64,000 nucleotides of DNA, taken from contig JAQGDQ010000349.1 in assembly GCA_030141605.1 (NCBI GenBank), forward strand, positions 43,501-107,500, in the 5' to 3' direction. Position numbers and translations under genes: made by a program. Shown here piece by piece: positions 39,001-52,717 of this stretch (position 1 is its first letter; each line of letters begins with the position of its first letter). A model generated the notes under the pieces. It had not been told where the DNA came from. It was given only the letters and a program-made list of their open reading frames with translations, and ran no database searches. Source of the stretch: Tubiluchus corallicola. Its lineage: Eukaryota; Priapulida; Priapulimorpha; Priapulimorphida; Tubiluchidae.

Positions 39001-39740
39001 CTAGCAGTTACTGGAAGACATTTCTTTATTTGCGTATAAGTCTCAATCACTCTCTGCACAAAAGACAAGATGAAGATGGTAATATCGGTGATGATTGTGA
39101 TCATGAAGCTGATGAGCATTAGAACGATGAACCGTCGAGTGGCTGAACAACCAGCCAAGGGGGCACAAAAAGTCATTCGGTCATAATCGACTGTGGCTAT
39201 AAGTTAATGACTTGGCTGCATTGGAAATAAGGCTGAGGCCCAGCCACCACTTGACAATTGTACTGAGTACCACATACCGCTTTAGGTCACAAATACTTCT
39301 GTACTGCACATGGAATTGTGAACGCAGTACATGCTAAGACCAACAAGAGAAAAATCCTGCCACGACATCCGTGAATTATTGTTACTGATTAATACACTTC
39401 GTATTGGTGTAATTACCAGATAATTTTTGTTAACTTTTATCCACTTAGCAGACTTTTTAGCACTCTGATAGTGCGATACTGCAAAATGAATAAACTTGTG
39501 AACGTAGGGAAAATACTTGCGTCATCAGTAAAAAGATGTGTATTGAAATAAACAATAACAATCAACATAACTAATTCAATTAATAATTGATTAATGAATA
39601 ATTATTAATTAATAATAAGTCAACATAATTAATTCAAATAAGAAAAATAGCAGTGATCCTGGGGTGGAACTTTGTGGTGTACCACGGTATGAACTGTGTA
39701 TATTTATTATATATTATAGCACAAATATTATAGCATATAC
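36070..39740. other. Interval without a supported gene
   Basis: Three open frames were considered: 36197-36559 plus, 37458-37688 minus (acceptor-like 'agctcagcag' in front) and 38811-39176 minus (121 codons with one strongly hydrophobic segment, FIVLMLISFMITIITDITIF). The last could be a small membrane protein, but none has domain similarity or further exons. Confidence 0.3.
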
Positions 39741-39744
39741 GTGG

Positions 39745-39745
<1 letters not shown>

Positions 39746-39833
<88 letters not shown>

Positions 39834-39839
39834 TGTGTA
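39746..39839. repeat. (GT)n microsatellite
   Basis: About 85 bp of pure GT. Confidence 0.97.
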
Positions 39840-40314
39840 ATATACATGTGCTGTACTCCGTATAGCTGTTGTTTTCTCAAGTTAATGAGGGTTCAAAAAT
39901 CAAAACCTTTCAGGAAAGTCTCATCATGACATCACTTAGCCCCCAACAAGTTAAAATATAAACCATGACTCTGTATTACTTGACCATTCTAAAATTGTGC
40001 CAACTGCGCATGTGCAATGGGACACTCATGCAAGTGAGCTAACAAAAATCTCGCCAAGTTCTAGAAGCAAAGGGTTTCTGCATTATAGACAATAATGATC
40101 CAATCATCATAATGACTATTAGTTAGGCGGAGATGTAATTTCTTGGTTTGGTAATGTCGGCTTAATTAGAAGAAAGGTCAGCTCATTAACATTAGCAAAA
40201 CTGGCTTCATTTGTGAGCTCACCTCTTCCGCATTAACAATGACAAAAAAGCCAAGCTGGAATATTGGATTATATTAATAACGGATTGTAAAGAGCTATAA
40301 ATCTCCTCCCGAGA

Positions 40315-40700
40315 GTCCCACCGGGCGCCGCTAGAACGTTTTTCCCGCAGGCTGTTTGGTCAAAATTTCGAAAAAATCGCGAGTTGGGTCCGGGAAAACG
40401 CCCGTTGCGGGACGCCGTGGCCCTCTCGGGAATTCTAAATATGCCTACTACACCTACCGCTGATCGGGCTATCTATCCATACCCAGCACCCCCCTCGGCC
40501 CGTTCCCGTTCTCTACATCTCAGCCGTATAACTTTTGCAATTTTTTGCAAAAAACGGCCGAAAAACGGCCATTTTGGGAGGTTTTTCGCCCCCCGTTCCT
40601 CCCGGTGGGCCCGATTCGAAAAATAAACCATCAACGGCACGACACTAGATCGAGACCTTTCGTTTGATATATAGATCGCCGCAAATGGTGCCCTCGTCCG
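40315..40700 (+). repeat. GC-rich repeat family, copy 1
   Basis: Contains the family core 'gtccgggaaaacgcccgt..cgggacgccgt' followed by a CTACC..GGGCTATCT block. It shares this core with 41671-42050 and 42822-43200, and shares its right part with the relic at 1245-1640. Confidence 0.65.
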
Positions 40701-41670
40701 GGCTGTAGCCTCGAATCTTATATATATATATATATACCAAGAATATTAATATAAGAGATTAGTAGATAGTTGTGGATAGGAGTGCTTTTTACAAAATAGC
40801 AACGAAAAGATGTTTTTTCTGGACTTCAATGTGACAGGCCGACCATTGAAAATGAAACTGGAAAGCAAAGTAATAGTAATAATAGTAATAGTAATAGTAA
40901 TTTATTTTCCTCCATAAATATAAAATGATTTGACAATAAAATACACAAAAATACAAACGAACATGGGAGAAAGGGTGGCGAAAAACCAAAGGTTATCGAG
41001 TCAACCACCCTTCTCAAAGGACAGTAAACAAAAGGACGCTAATGACAGCAGACGCAACTATATTAAAAAATACATCAACGTGCAGAAATACAAAAACAAA
41101 AATACAACAACAGCAAAAAAAAACAAAAATCAAAAACCAAAAACCATGACAAAATTATGAACTACTAAGCAACTCATTGAAAATACCTCACAATTGTTTC
41201 TGAGTGAAATCATTATGTCCATTTTGCTGACTGTGTTTGCCTGTAATATAAGAATCATGTTCATTATTGTACAATATAGAAAGTGAGTTTGCACCTTATA
41301 AAAAATGTTTTTCAGCAAAAGTTACCACAAGAATGTACATCTAATGGACAAAAAACTGATTTATTTGTAAGTTTCAAGAAGTGCCTTAGCGTACTGTTTA
41401 TTTAGTGAATGCAGAGGTGAAGAAGTTATATGAGTCGAATATATAAACAACATCATCACCTCTTTCATTGGAATGTACTATTAACATAAATAAAGGTGTT
41501 GCTCTTGCAATCCCTGCCACCATTACTACCACTATCACACTCACAATCGCCATATCACACTCACATTGTAGCTTGGTGCAAAATGCACTTTAATCTTGTT
41601 TTATAAGTGTTGGGCTGTTAGCACCAATCTGCATTTGGCACAGAGGTACAAACCTAGTGAAACATAGAGG

Positions 41671-42050
41671 TCTCTCCTAGTGAAACCTTCAACATTTTGT
41701 AGAACGCTTCGTCGTCTTTCTGCTGGTGTGCTTATTTTTCCCCAACATGCCCGAACAGTTGCAAAAATTGAGTTTTTCTAGAGGTTTGTTTGAGCAGTTT
41801 TCTGCAAAATTTGCGTGGTTTTGTCCGGGAAAATGCCCGTCACGGGACGCCGTAGCCCTCCCGCGAATATGACTATAACACCCACCGTTGAACGGGCTAT
41901 CTCCATTAGCAGCAGCGCTTTCAAACATAAATGTATGCAACACCCTATTGTTCTGTCTGTTCGCAACAAACAAAAGGTAATTGAGGATAGAACAACAAAA
42001 TAACAAACAACAAACTGAATGACGGCCACAAACAAGCGATTAGGCTTCAT
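41671..42050 (-). repeat. GC-rich repeat family, copy 2 (left arm of inverted pair)
   Basis: About 380 bp that match 42822-43200 in inverted orientation at high identity. On the minus strand both arms share an open frame (ATASRDG..FPGQNHA) that is nearly identical between arms, but this reflects sequence identity and not a known protein. Confidence 0.85.
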
Positions 42051-42086
42051 CGTCATCATCATCATCATCATCAGCATCAGCATCAG

Positions 42087-42129
<43 letters not shown>

Positions 42130-42143
42130 AGCAGCATCATCAG

Positions 42144-42181
<38 letters not shown>

Positions 42182-42182
42182 G
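42051..42182. repeat. (ATC)n with CAG interruptions
   Basis: ATC triplets interrupted by (CAG)4-6 blocks, abutting directly on the left repeat arm. Confidence 0.95.
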
Positions 42183-42821
42183 TATTGTATGGTAGTTGTT
42201 GTCGTTCACTGTTTCATCTCCAGCAAAATTCCTTTGTTTTCAGCAGCAGTAAGAACAACCAAATGAAACCACTACGGTTGTCACGTGAGTGATTAGTATT
42301 CCTGACCGCCACTTCTTGTTAAATAGCTTGTTAGGAAGTCATTACTCGTCTTTATGGCTTCCGCCCACGCAATGACGCCGCGAGTCAGTGAGCTGCGTAA
42401 TCGACCATACAAACCCGTCCCTGAAATAGATTCCTTAACACAAATGAAATAGTTTCCAATTAAGGATATGCAGCAGTGATAATCATGACGTGGTCAAGTT
42501 GAAGCCAGCGATGATGATAGTAGCGCTTTAGAAGCGTGTGAAGAATGCTAATAATTTCCTTCTCTATGATGCTCACTTGAGAGCACTTCCTGCGAGCAGT
42601 TGAACTGTAATCAGAGCTTTCTCGCTGTCATTGTGACAGTGGCGATCTGGGTTATTGTTCTCGGTTATTCGCGCGTGAACTAGTGACTTCTAATAGTTGG
42701 CCTCATAAAGCTCCACTTTCTCTGAGTTTGTAAAATGTCAAGCGTTCGTCATGGAGTCAAGTTAAAATATTTCATCGTTGTCGCTATGGTCAACAGCATC
42801 ATTGCCGATGTGATATGTTAT

Positions 42822-43200
42822 ATGAAGCCAAATCGCTTGTTTGTGGCCGACATTCTGTTTCATCTTTCTTCCATCCTCATTTGCCTTTTGTTTCTTAAAT
42901 TCCATAACAGAAAGACAGAACAATAGGGTGTTGCATACATTTGTTTTTGAAAGCGCTGCTGCTAATGGAGATAGCCCGTTCAACGGTGGGTGTTATAGTC
43001 ATTTTCGCGGGAGGGCTACGGCGTCCCGTGACGGGCGTTTTCCCGGACAAAACCACGCAAGTTTTCCAGAAAACTGCTCAAACAAACCTATAGAAAAACT
43101 CAATTTTTGCAACTGTTCGGGCATTTTAGGAAAAAATAAGCACACCAGCAGAAAGACGACGAAGCACTCTAAAAAATGTTGAAGGTTTCACTAGGAGAGA
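42822..43200 (+). repeat. GC-rich repeat family, copy 3 (right arm of inverted pair)
   Basis: Starts ATGAAGCC and ends at CTAGGAGAGA, mirroring the left arm at 42050 and 41671. The arms are 771 bp apart. Confidence 0.85.
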
Positions 43201-43547
43201 AGTCTAAAGCTTATTTATTAAGTTATTTTGCAGTTTAGTAGTTCAGTATGTTTATGTTCATCCTTTGTTATGATTATTATAATTACCCTGACTGGAGAAC
43301 AGTTGGAGCATGAGTAGGGCTTTTCATGATTGATATTACTATTGTTAATTAATTAGAGTTTACAATTAAAACTTTCATTGACTTCAACTTATTCGCTGAA
43401 ATGAAATATTCTAATCTAATCTCATCTAATTTAAAAGATCTATGTTCACACCATTTCTGCTCAGTTATGCATACTGGTTCGTTAAACAAAAGTGCCCTTC
43501 TGCAAAGTAACTCATAGTTATTGCTTTAGTAAACCGGCAATAGGTTT

Positions 43548-43640
43548 AAAATGACGTAACGGAACGTCATTAATTACACGCTCTGTTAATTATGACGTCA
43601 TTAATCACAATGCTTTGTTAATTATGACGTTCGAAAATGT
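43548..43640. promoter_or_regulatory. Cluster of CRE-like motifs in a short tandem repeat
   Basis: TGACGTAA, AACGTCATTAATTA, a perfect TGACGTCA (43593-43600) and TGACGTTC occur within 90 bp, partly because a roughly 34-bp unit ('tgttaattatgacgt') is repeated. Another perfect TGACGTCA is at 43882-43889. No associated gene start was found. Confidence 0.35.
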
Positions 43641-44021
43641 GCAGAGATTTCTTTTGCGGTAGCAGCTGCCGCCGAGCTGAATTCAGTCACATCCTCCCCC
43701 GCAGTCGGCTACGCAGGTGTGATCGTGCGTGAAAAGTTATTTCTGTCATTTCGCACGAGCCACTCCACGCAAAATGTGCAACAAATTGCAGCCTTTCAGA
43801 TTAGCGGCGCGCTTTTAATAGTTTTCCAATAATCTCTGCAAATGATCGATGCGTGATAGAGTTAAAGAATCCCGGCTGAGGTGACGTCATCAGTCAAAGA
43901 AGCCAGTTCGTAAAGTGAAGGTGAATGCCGTTAGAGATACGCCGATAAAATTTTTGGAATAAGAGAAAGAGAAAAACGGCGGTAGTAGTGGGAGCTGAAA
44001 CAGTAGTAACTGGTGATAGTG

Positions 44022-44022
<1 letters not shown>

Positions 44023-44070
<48 letters not shown>
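44023..44070. repeat. (CAG)n microsatellite
   Basis: About 16 CAG triplets inside a wider CAG/CAA-rich stretch to 44170. Poly-Ser and poly-Ala frames across it are not supported as genes. Confidence 0.95.
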
Positions 44071-44073
<3 letters not shown>

Positions 44074-44661
44074 CACCTACAGCAACAACAGCAGCAATGG
44101 CGCCTACAATAGGAAGAGCAGGAGGAGCGGGAGCAGAAGTAGGAGTAGCAGCAGCAACAACAGCAGCCACCACCAACATTACCACAACTGCAATTGAATA
44201 CTACTCATTAAAAGGCTTCTAATAAAATATAACTAAATATGAATTATATACTCTACACAACACATTTTACACAGCACTTAATCCTTAATCCTTAAATGCT
44301 GCTTAATCTTCTTAATTCTTTCAACATGTTTCAAATCCTTACAACGCATAAAAAGTCTTGTGGTTAGAAACTTCTCGTTTGCCAAGGATTATTTTTTAAG
44401 ATTCAGTAGCTCCAAATTAAACATGGTTAAGCAGAATTTGGTTAAGTCATGTTTTCGGTTGATTGTCTGATATTAGCAGAATATACTTGACAATTAAACA
44501 GGTTCGGGTCCTGTCACAACAGGTGCATTTTTCTGCATTGCGCCAATGGTAAGCTAAAAATAATCGAAGATATGCGAACAGATGGCAAATAAATAAGATG
44601 AAAATTTAATTTAATTTCACAAAATGTTGCTATTATAGTACATAATTTGTATTGCAGTAGT

Positions 44662-44803
44662 AACAGTTGCTACTGCAATGTACGTAATGCATAGCCATTA
44701 AACTAAATTAATTTAAATTAAATTAAATTGAGCAACTGTTGCTACTGTAATGTACGTAATGCATAGCCATTAAGCTAAATTAATTTAAATTAAATTGAAA
44801 TTA
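44662..44803. repeat. Tandem duplication of a 71-bp unit
   Basis: Two copies of 'aacagttgctactgcaatg' through 'taaattaatttaaattaaatt' with a few substitutions. Confidence 0.9.
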
Positions 44804-45059
44804 AATTAAATTATTTACTTCGGAGTAATAAAACATGAAAAAGTGTAAATCTGAGCTTATTTTACAAGAGTTAAACCTCTCAGTAGCGGCATCTAGTGAC
44901 AATATTCAACATTTTCAGAACACATGAAAATTTATCTACCAAGAATTTAAGAATACTTGAACTTCAAAGATTCGTTGTGCGGCATTTGTGCTTCACAGCG
45001 ATTTTAAGGATATTGTAAAAAAACAATACATGAATCACGTTTTTGCAATTACTCAGGAG

Positions 45060-45065
45060 TTTATT
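45060..45065 (-). terminator. Candidate poly(A) signal AATAAA
   Basis: AATAAA on the minus strand, about 365 bp past the stop codon of the Rho-GEF gene. A closer perfect signal was not seen. Weak evidence alone. Confidence 0.25.
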
Positions 45066-45430
45066 TACAAAACTTTACACAATATGTACATCGATGTATC
45101 TGTGTTATACACAAATTGCAGATAAGATGCTAAAAAGTGTCCAATCATAATAAGAAAATGACTTTAGTGCATTAGATATGGGAAACGTGAAGTACAAACA
45201 GTAAACTACATTCAGTGACCACAGTGATTGTTAACAGATGTCCTATATGAACAACTAGATTTAAAGTTTTTTTCACTCAATAATAAACTTCAGTAATTAC
45301 TAAATAATCAGCAAAACTTATTGATGATTCAAAAATTGTATTTGAATGTTTACACCAAGTTAAAAAAGGGGAATTTAAGGTAGAAATTGTTTTTCTTTTA
45401 AAATTCAATCGCCAGATGGCGCCACAAGCT

Positions 45431-45670
45431 TCAGTCATCAGGTGTCATCTCGAGGGCCTCGTTTATCACCCCGTTTGACTCTTGCGGTCCTTTTGTCGCA
45501 ATCTTTTCACAATTTTTGCCACCAGGTGCCAGTAGAACATCAGGTCTAGCAGCGCTCTGTGGCTGGACCAGGAGTTGTGTTTTGCTCGACTTTCGTGGAC
45601 CAATAAATTTTGAGGTAAGTTCATATTTCCATTTATCAGTTGTTGACCTGAGCTTCTGAATCCAGGTTTT
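45431..45670 (-). CDS. PLEKHG7: Rho-GEF exon 13 (terminal): PH C-terminal helix and tail
   Basis: Acceptor 'ttgttgtttag|AAAACC'; phase 0; 79 codons then TGA. It begins [14 protein letters not shown], the conserved Trp-containing C-terminal helix of PH domains, and continues as a polar tail that ends E-M-T-P-D-D. Confidence 0.85.
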   Translation of the reverse strand, partial: KTWIQKLRSTTDKWKYELTSKFIGPRKSSKTQLLVQPQSAARPDVLLAPGGKNCEKIATKGPQESNGVINEALEMTPDD

Positions 45671-46489
45671 CTAAACAACAATGACAAACAATGACTTTTG
45701 TTGTACCTTGAACTGATATCAATTGATGAATAATATGTTGACAGGTTAATAAGCCTTTTCGCAATTTCATTTACTGCAGGTCAACGGTTAAGTGTACCAC
45801 AGCAATGCTTCTTAACTATAACTGTCACATGACATGTGGGTAAAGCAAAGCCCTCTGCCGTGCCAATTCAGTCATTTCAATTGTTTTATGTGGACGTTAC
45901 TTAATTATGCATTAGTCTGTGTGAGGAGTGATTTACTAGCAAGATCCTGCTTGGGAACAAGAAAAAATGAACTAGGTAAGGTTCAAGCTAGCTGTTAAAA
46001 CTGTTACTATTACAATAGCAAGGCCGCGAGGCATAGTTAAGTGTACGCAAATGCTACAGCTAACCTTTTTTTGAACTTTCACGATCATCATCAATCGCTG
46101 TAGCTGTGAAAATGCTTATTGCACCAAAAACAAAGATAGAGAGAAAATGAATGGAAGAAAATAAAGAGGGAGGGCGGGAGTAAAAGAGGGCGAGAAGGAG
46201 TCAATTTTAAAGAAAAGGGGAATGACATAGAAGAACACGCAAGGTTACAGCTAGAAGAGGTTTAGGGAATGAAAAAAGAGAAACTTTGTGATTTTGATTT
46301 AGCAGACAATGCTCATGAAAAATCTCCCTACCTTGGTCTGTTCACTAGATGCTTGAAATGTATATACTCCAACAATTTGCTGAAATCTTGTGCTGTGTAC
46401 CAGAACGAAAGCATTCTTTAAACCTGAAGCTAGAATCATACAAATAAAAAATGAAGTATTTATTTTGTCTACCTGTCACACAAATACTA

Positions 46490-46542
<53 letters not shown>

Positions 46543-49500
46543 GCTAAAAATGGTGCTTTATTTGGCCAATCTTGATAAAGTACTCAATGAAACATGTCTG
46601 CTGCAAGAGGTGTAGAGCAAATGACTAATAATTTAAGGCTAGCTATGTATACTTTACATGCAAATGACTCAACTTTTCTCATTTCTGACAATTTTGTGTT
46701 CACAAATATACTCATGCCTTTTTGCTTGTGTACCAAATTGCCAAAGAAATGAAACAAATTTGTATGATTTTGCACTTTATTAGAAATGCGAAATTAACAA
46801 TTAAATATAATCAGTGATGTTTCAAACGTTTTTTGTACATTAGTCCATTTACTGCTTTCCTTCCATTCTATTCCCTCTTTTTCTTCTTTGCTTTTCTTAC
46901 TTTGGCCCATTTGCACTGCAACTTGGTTTATAAAATTAAAAGCAACAAGAATGTATAGATAGTAATAGTCCAGCAACTTTCACGATCACATTGCATTTTC
47001 ACTTAATTTTTGTTTGCTAATTGGGTTATGATATTAATTTGTTAATTTTGTGAGCTTACCAAATAAACCGAATTTTTTATGACACAAAATTGCAATTTTT
47101 TTATTAAATTTTAGTCCTTGAAAAATGAGGCCCGTTTTTTTCTGGCAAACTGAGTTTATGCTTACACAGAACTGTTTTATCATACCGTGTGCATCGGCTG
47201 CATTGAGATCGCGGATTAATATTCTGTCTAATGGCAATGGCTGCTTCTGCACAACGTATGTGGGACAGTCTCCGCTCTTGTTGCCATGAGTCATTTCTGT
47301 CAACGACGTTTTCTGCAAAAAGGAATTTTCTAAAAAGGACCATTTATTCATTTAATACAAAAAATCGCCTTGAAATTTTTACGACCTACTTGTAAATTTA
47401 AACTCCAGCCCTGACAGTTACGCGCAGGTATTTTTACAGTCAATCTTTAAGTAAGAACTTTAAGCAAGTTTAAATAACATCGCTAAAGTTCGAAAAAAAA
47501 CAATCAAAGCATTCGTGGCGCTTTTGCCATTTTACCCGTTAGAAATAGACAAACAGCATTGCTGTTGCTGCCACATAGCTGCTGTAAATGTTAGAGCTTG
47601 CTGTTAGTGTGCTACTACAGTTTCAATAATAAAGCTACATCCACAGTTTTTTTGGGACTGGAACTGCAGCGGGCTGTGGCGGTAGCACTAAGAGTGCTAC
47701 TAATGCAGGTAGTCAGGGTGTGAAACTATTACATTAAAATGCAGTGCTTTTGTTTATACGTACTAGCACTTAGTATTGCGTAATGGTGCGAGTGTCACTA
47801 AACATTCTGGTAAACATGCTTTTCGTAACAAGCACGCAAAGATGTGAAACCGAGTCTGCAGCAGTTTCGTTTTTCCACATAACGCCTGCACTTTCATTTT
47901 GTAGATCAACATAAATTATGTATTTTGTATAATGTAAATCAACATTATGTATTATGTATTATGTAGATCAGTTAACTTGACAATCAACTAAATGTGGTAA
48001 AATACTCCTTCAGGAATAGTATAGCTACGTTTCTAACGTTTCTGCTACCCCCGCGCTGGTATACACTGACTTTTCTGTCCACGCGTTTTACGCCCGAGTC
48101 ACAGTTTCAGAGATTTCACAAGACAGCAGTGGGTTTTTGCGGTCTGTCAGGAAGGTAGAAATTTAGTTTGTGTTATTAATTTTACTTTTTTGAAGTTTAT
48201 ACATTTAGGTCGGATATGTGATTCCTGGCTAAGTCGCCAATCCGCTAAAAATGTCATAGAATTTCAATGTTTTCTTGTTGATCTATTGTTGTCGCACGAT
48301 GTATATATTACAATCTCCCAAAGTTATATTACATAGTTGTACAGTTGCAGTGAAGAAAAACGTTGCAAGTTGCATTTTTAATTAGGGATTTATCTTCATC
48401 CGTTGTTGCAACGTGACAATTAGTCTGAGTGTTTACAGTTTTCCAATCCAAAAATGATATTGTCGCTTGCTGTATTGCCTATTTGCCCTTTTCTTTAACT
48501 ACATAACAAAATAAAATTATTATTTACTCTAGAAAGTCCCGAATTTCGCCGCCTTTAAGGCATATTATATAGAATGCAACGATTAAAGTGCGGTCCATGC
48601 AATAGGCATGCATGCGACATAGGATTTCGTATGCGGTGCGGAATCGTGCATGGGGACCCAATGGAAACGATAAACACGGAAAGCAATGTTTTACAAAGAC
48701 TATAGTTCATTTTTTTCGCGCGACTCATCCAGAAAAATTCCGTGTTTGCACGGGTCTGTGTCAACGCAGTGGAAACACCGGGCCTATCCTTGCACTATTT
48801 CCTGCTTCCAGTTCTCTGTTCTGTGTGGACTGTTAAAAGACTAGCAACAAGAACCCTAGCAGGACTAGTTTATGCATCCTAAACATGTTTACTTTATAAG
48901 TACTATCAGTGCACTAAAGATTATTGATAAAGCATGTAGTTACTAGTTAGCGAAAAGCGGTTCATAGGTAGAGGGTGAGGTATACCTAATATAGCACACT
49001 TTTGAAAGTTGTGCTTCTCTAAGAACACGACCATTCTGCACCTACAGGGCACTTTTTCAGTTACCTATAAGTATAGTTTCAGTTGCACTGACGTTTTGTC
49101 GATACACTGACATATCACTTCTATAAGGTAATGCAAGTCGTTGTCAGATAGATGTGATCTTTCCTTGGCACTTTTTCTTGTTGCTTTATATTGATGCAGA
49201 TCCAGGAAAGAGATGGAGGAAGTTTACATTAGTTTGACAGGCATGGTTTATGTTGATGTACAGGATTGTATGCATTTGCTGGTCAGGCATAGTTTTGACT
49301 GAGGTACTGTCTAGCGTGCACTTGTTAGACGGTTATATGAGGCCCAATGGCACACGATCCTTGGGATACACGAAGAAGGATACACGTTCTTGTTGGAACA
49401 AATAAAAAAACGTAGCTTTTAGTAATATTCTCAAGGCAATGGCGATTACTTGTGCACGGGGCTGCCAACTAAAAACTCTGTGCATACAAAATGCTAACTG

Positions 49501-52500
49501 GTACAACTACGGACGATGCTTAGACAACGAGCTTTAAATATGGTGATTGTTGTGCAGGGTGATATATATTAAAAATTCTGTGCTCACAAGGTGCAGTATG
49601 CACTAAGTAGCACGTGCAATATAATCCTACAAAATGCTATAAAAGTGCAAGGTTATAAACTGAAACTGAATACAGTGCATCACATCAGAAATATTCTGGA
49701 TTATCTGTAAGTGAACATATTCTTGTGTTTGGTTCCTTGTCAATTTAACTAACAGTTATTTTAAAATTTAATCAGGAAGAACAAAAAGATTTATGAATCA
49801 AAATTTTATAATCAATTTTGATCTGTAGACAAGGTTTTGATCTAAAAAGTGTACTATCCATCTGAAAAAATCTAGGTTGAAGACTGACATTTCAGATAAT
49901 CCAGAAACGATTACGGTCTTGCCTGCTTGTGTACGTACCGTTACCTTCCGATGTAGTGACTTCTTCAACTTGGTAATTAACAACATGTCGTCAAACAGGA
50001 ACAAATTCATCTCAATGCTCTTGTTGCTGCTCTCTGGAAAATGCATTCAAGAACAATTTTGCAGCAGATTATTGGAGACCAACATTGATGGCCACAAGAT
50101 ATTTTCTATTAAGATCTATAATCAAACGAGTAGTTTGATCGCGCAGTTTTTATCAAGAAAAGAATAAAGTGAATGCTACACCATACTGTAGCCATGCTAG
50201 GAGATGCAAATCTTACAATCGCATTGGGTCAAACACTCAGGTCTTGCACAAATGCTTAGGAATAAACGGCTACACAGAGTAGAATGTCTCGACACTCAAA
50301 TTTGTCAAATTCCTACACAGCATAACTTGCCTGACAAACTTGCAACATAGGAAAAAGATGTGTGCAGACATTACAATGGTGTCAACTACATTAGATGATA
50401 AAAGTAATGCCTAGATGAAAGAACCATCTAAAACCATTTTCACAAAGGTCAGATGACTAACCTAGTTTGTTGATTGATACACATTTAGCTAACTTGACTG
50501 GGATTAACAGCAACTTACCCATCAGTAATAGCATTCCCTCGTGTATGAGATGACGTTTTGGACTAGCTAACAGTTTTTCACAGGGCTGCTTTGACAGATT
50601 TGACTTCAAGCACTGAATAAAGTGAAACATGAGTAACTACTTGAATGTGTATAGTTCACAGCACTGTTGAGCTATGAAAGTACAGCCTACAATGCAAGTT
50701 ACGGCTAAGTTTTCAAAGCATAATAGCAACTATGCCTCACAATTATGAACTTTGTTAGTCTTTAAATCTAGCAGGTAAGTCTAACATTTACAACATAGAA
50801 TCTACTAAGTAACATTTCTGATTAAATACTTAGTTATTTAACTAACCCCCCGCGAATTTGTTAAAGGTTAAAGAATACGCGCAGATTGATAATTGATAGC
50901 TGCCACAAGTTTCACAAACTGCAGCAGTTTAGGGCTGTTTATATAATTTTTAGTAGTTACAATTTATTCATTCAGTGAGTTAAAAGTATTACATATTGCA
51001 CATAAATTTGCGCACATTCTTATAAATATACAATCTACGTATGAAACAATAAAATTACAATAAAAGCACTCAAGAAAAGGAGAGGATGAAGTAAAAATTA
51101 TATCTTCCTTCCTCTTTCACTTGTCATTATTCTATTCATAAAACTAATTTTTTGACATTAATATCTACAATTATACGTTCTACATAATATTGCACATTAC
51201 ATTATAGACAAGCACACACACACATACCCTCAGGCACACGCACACGCACGCACACACAAGCATGTACGCACGCACACACGCATGCACACACACATACATC
51301 TATGTTACATAACTTCATACATGCATACATTATATATTACATTATAATATTATACTGGCAGTTTGCACCCACATAATCCTGTAACAAAATGGCAGCATCT
51401 GTCTTGAGATAAACAAGAATTTTAGTATTCTTACGTACGTCTGGTATGTACATCTTTGGTTCTAAATCTAGCACCGCAGGCCAAATAATCCTCTTCTGCA
51501 GTTCCTGTAACCGCTCAAAATCCTTTAACCACTTCATCTTGTCGTCCAAATCCCCTATATTGAAAACCAGTATGAAACAAGACAGCAGCAACTTATAATC
51601 CAACTCCATTATAAAAACATTTAACATAGAAATATAGACTTTTTCAAATTATGATGATATGTATAATGAAGTATTCCTGACTGTTGGTAACTCTGCGAAA
51701 ATGTTATTTCATTTAATGGATAATATATCACAGATACAACTGAAAAAACCGAGAACAAACTAGCTGATAATCCGTAGACTGCCAAGTGTCACCATAACTA
51801 TGGTATTTAATAGATTAGGTGAAACTAGTATACTTACTGAGTGAGTTCTCTACTTGTACTATAAGTGTCGATATCTGATCTTTTTCGGAACATTTTTGTG
51901 TATACTTTTTTATGTCTTTTAGTAGCAATGGTAGCTTCATGCACCTCTGCATTGGTGCTATGAGCAAGTCTTGTAGCTGTAGTCGGTTACAACGTTTGTC
52001 TTGACTGCACCACTGAAATAGCAAAGTTTATTTGTCAGTTGGGCATCTTAGAGGACTATTCTTGATAATGAGCTAAGTTCCAATCCCGTTACAAATATTT
52101 TCATTAAGTAGGTTCTGCTATCGAATGCCGAGCTTCTGCCTGTATAAAAACGTATTAATGAAACGTTTATCTTTCGTTTACTTATTTAATATCAAAACAT
52201 TTACCTTTATGGAACTTTTTTCTGACGAATTTGCATACAATAGCATATCGGCTAATTAATTTTATATAAATACTGTACTTACGTATTTAATTACTGTTTT
52301 TGCATAGGTTAAGCTTAAAGTCAAAAATAAAATTAACAAAAATTAAATTAAAAAACTAAATTAAAGAAATCGATCTTTCACACTCAATCATCAGCTAATT
52401 AGAAATTTATGTCGGTTGTTTCCAATACCTTTTCAAACTCGAGAAATTCCTCGTTTCGCCTGAGTAGTTCCAGGTAGTTCAGAGCGTTGATGTAGTTAAG

Positions 52501-52673
52501 ACAATACGTGTGATATGCTGCATACGTGTTACAGTTTGCTCTTGATAACTAAAAAAATCATTTGCTCAGTTAGTTCCAAGTTTCATTCATTCAGTTACTT
52601 TCACACTGAAATTCCTGTTTAATTCTTGGTTTCCTCTCTGTCTCTGTCTTTCTCTCTCCCTCCCTCCCTCCCT

Positions 52674-52717
<44 letters not shown>

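Noticed and set aside
38811-39176. 121-codon minus-strand frame with a hydrophobic helix
   Set aside because: Possible small membrane protein, but one chance frame of this length is expected in A+T-rich DNA of this size.
43894-44222. Ser-, Ala- and Leu-rich proteins around the CAG run
   Set aside because: Three frames of one CAG tract; no flanking domain or splice support.
48555-48836. Facing frames on both strands
   Set aside because: In a Rho-GEF intron; no splice phase fits exons 10 and 11, which already join directly.
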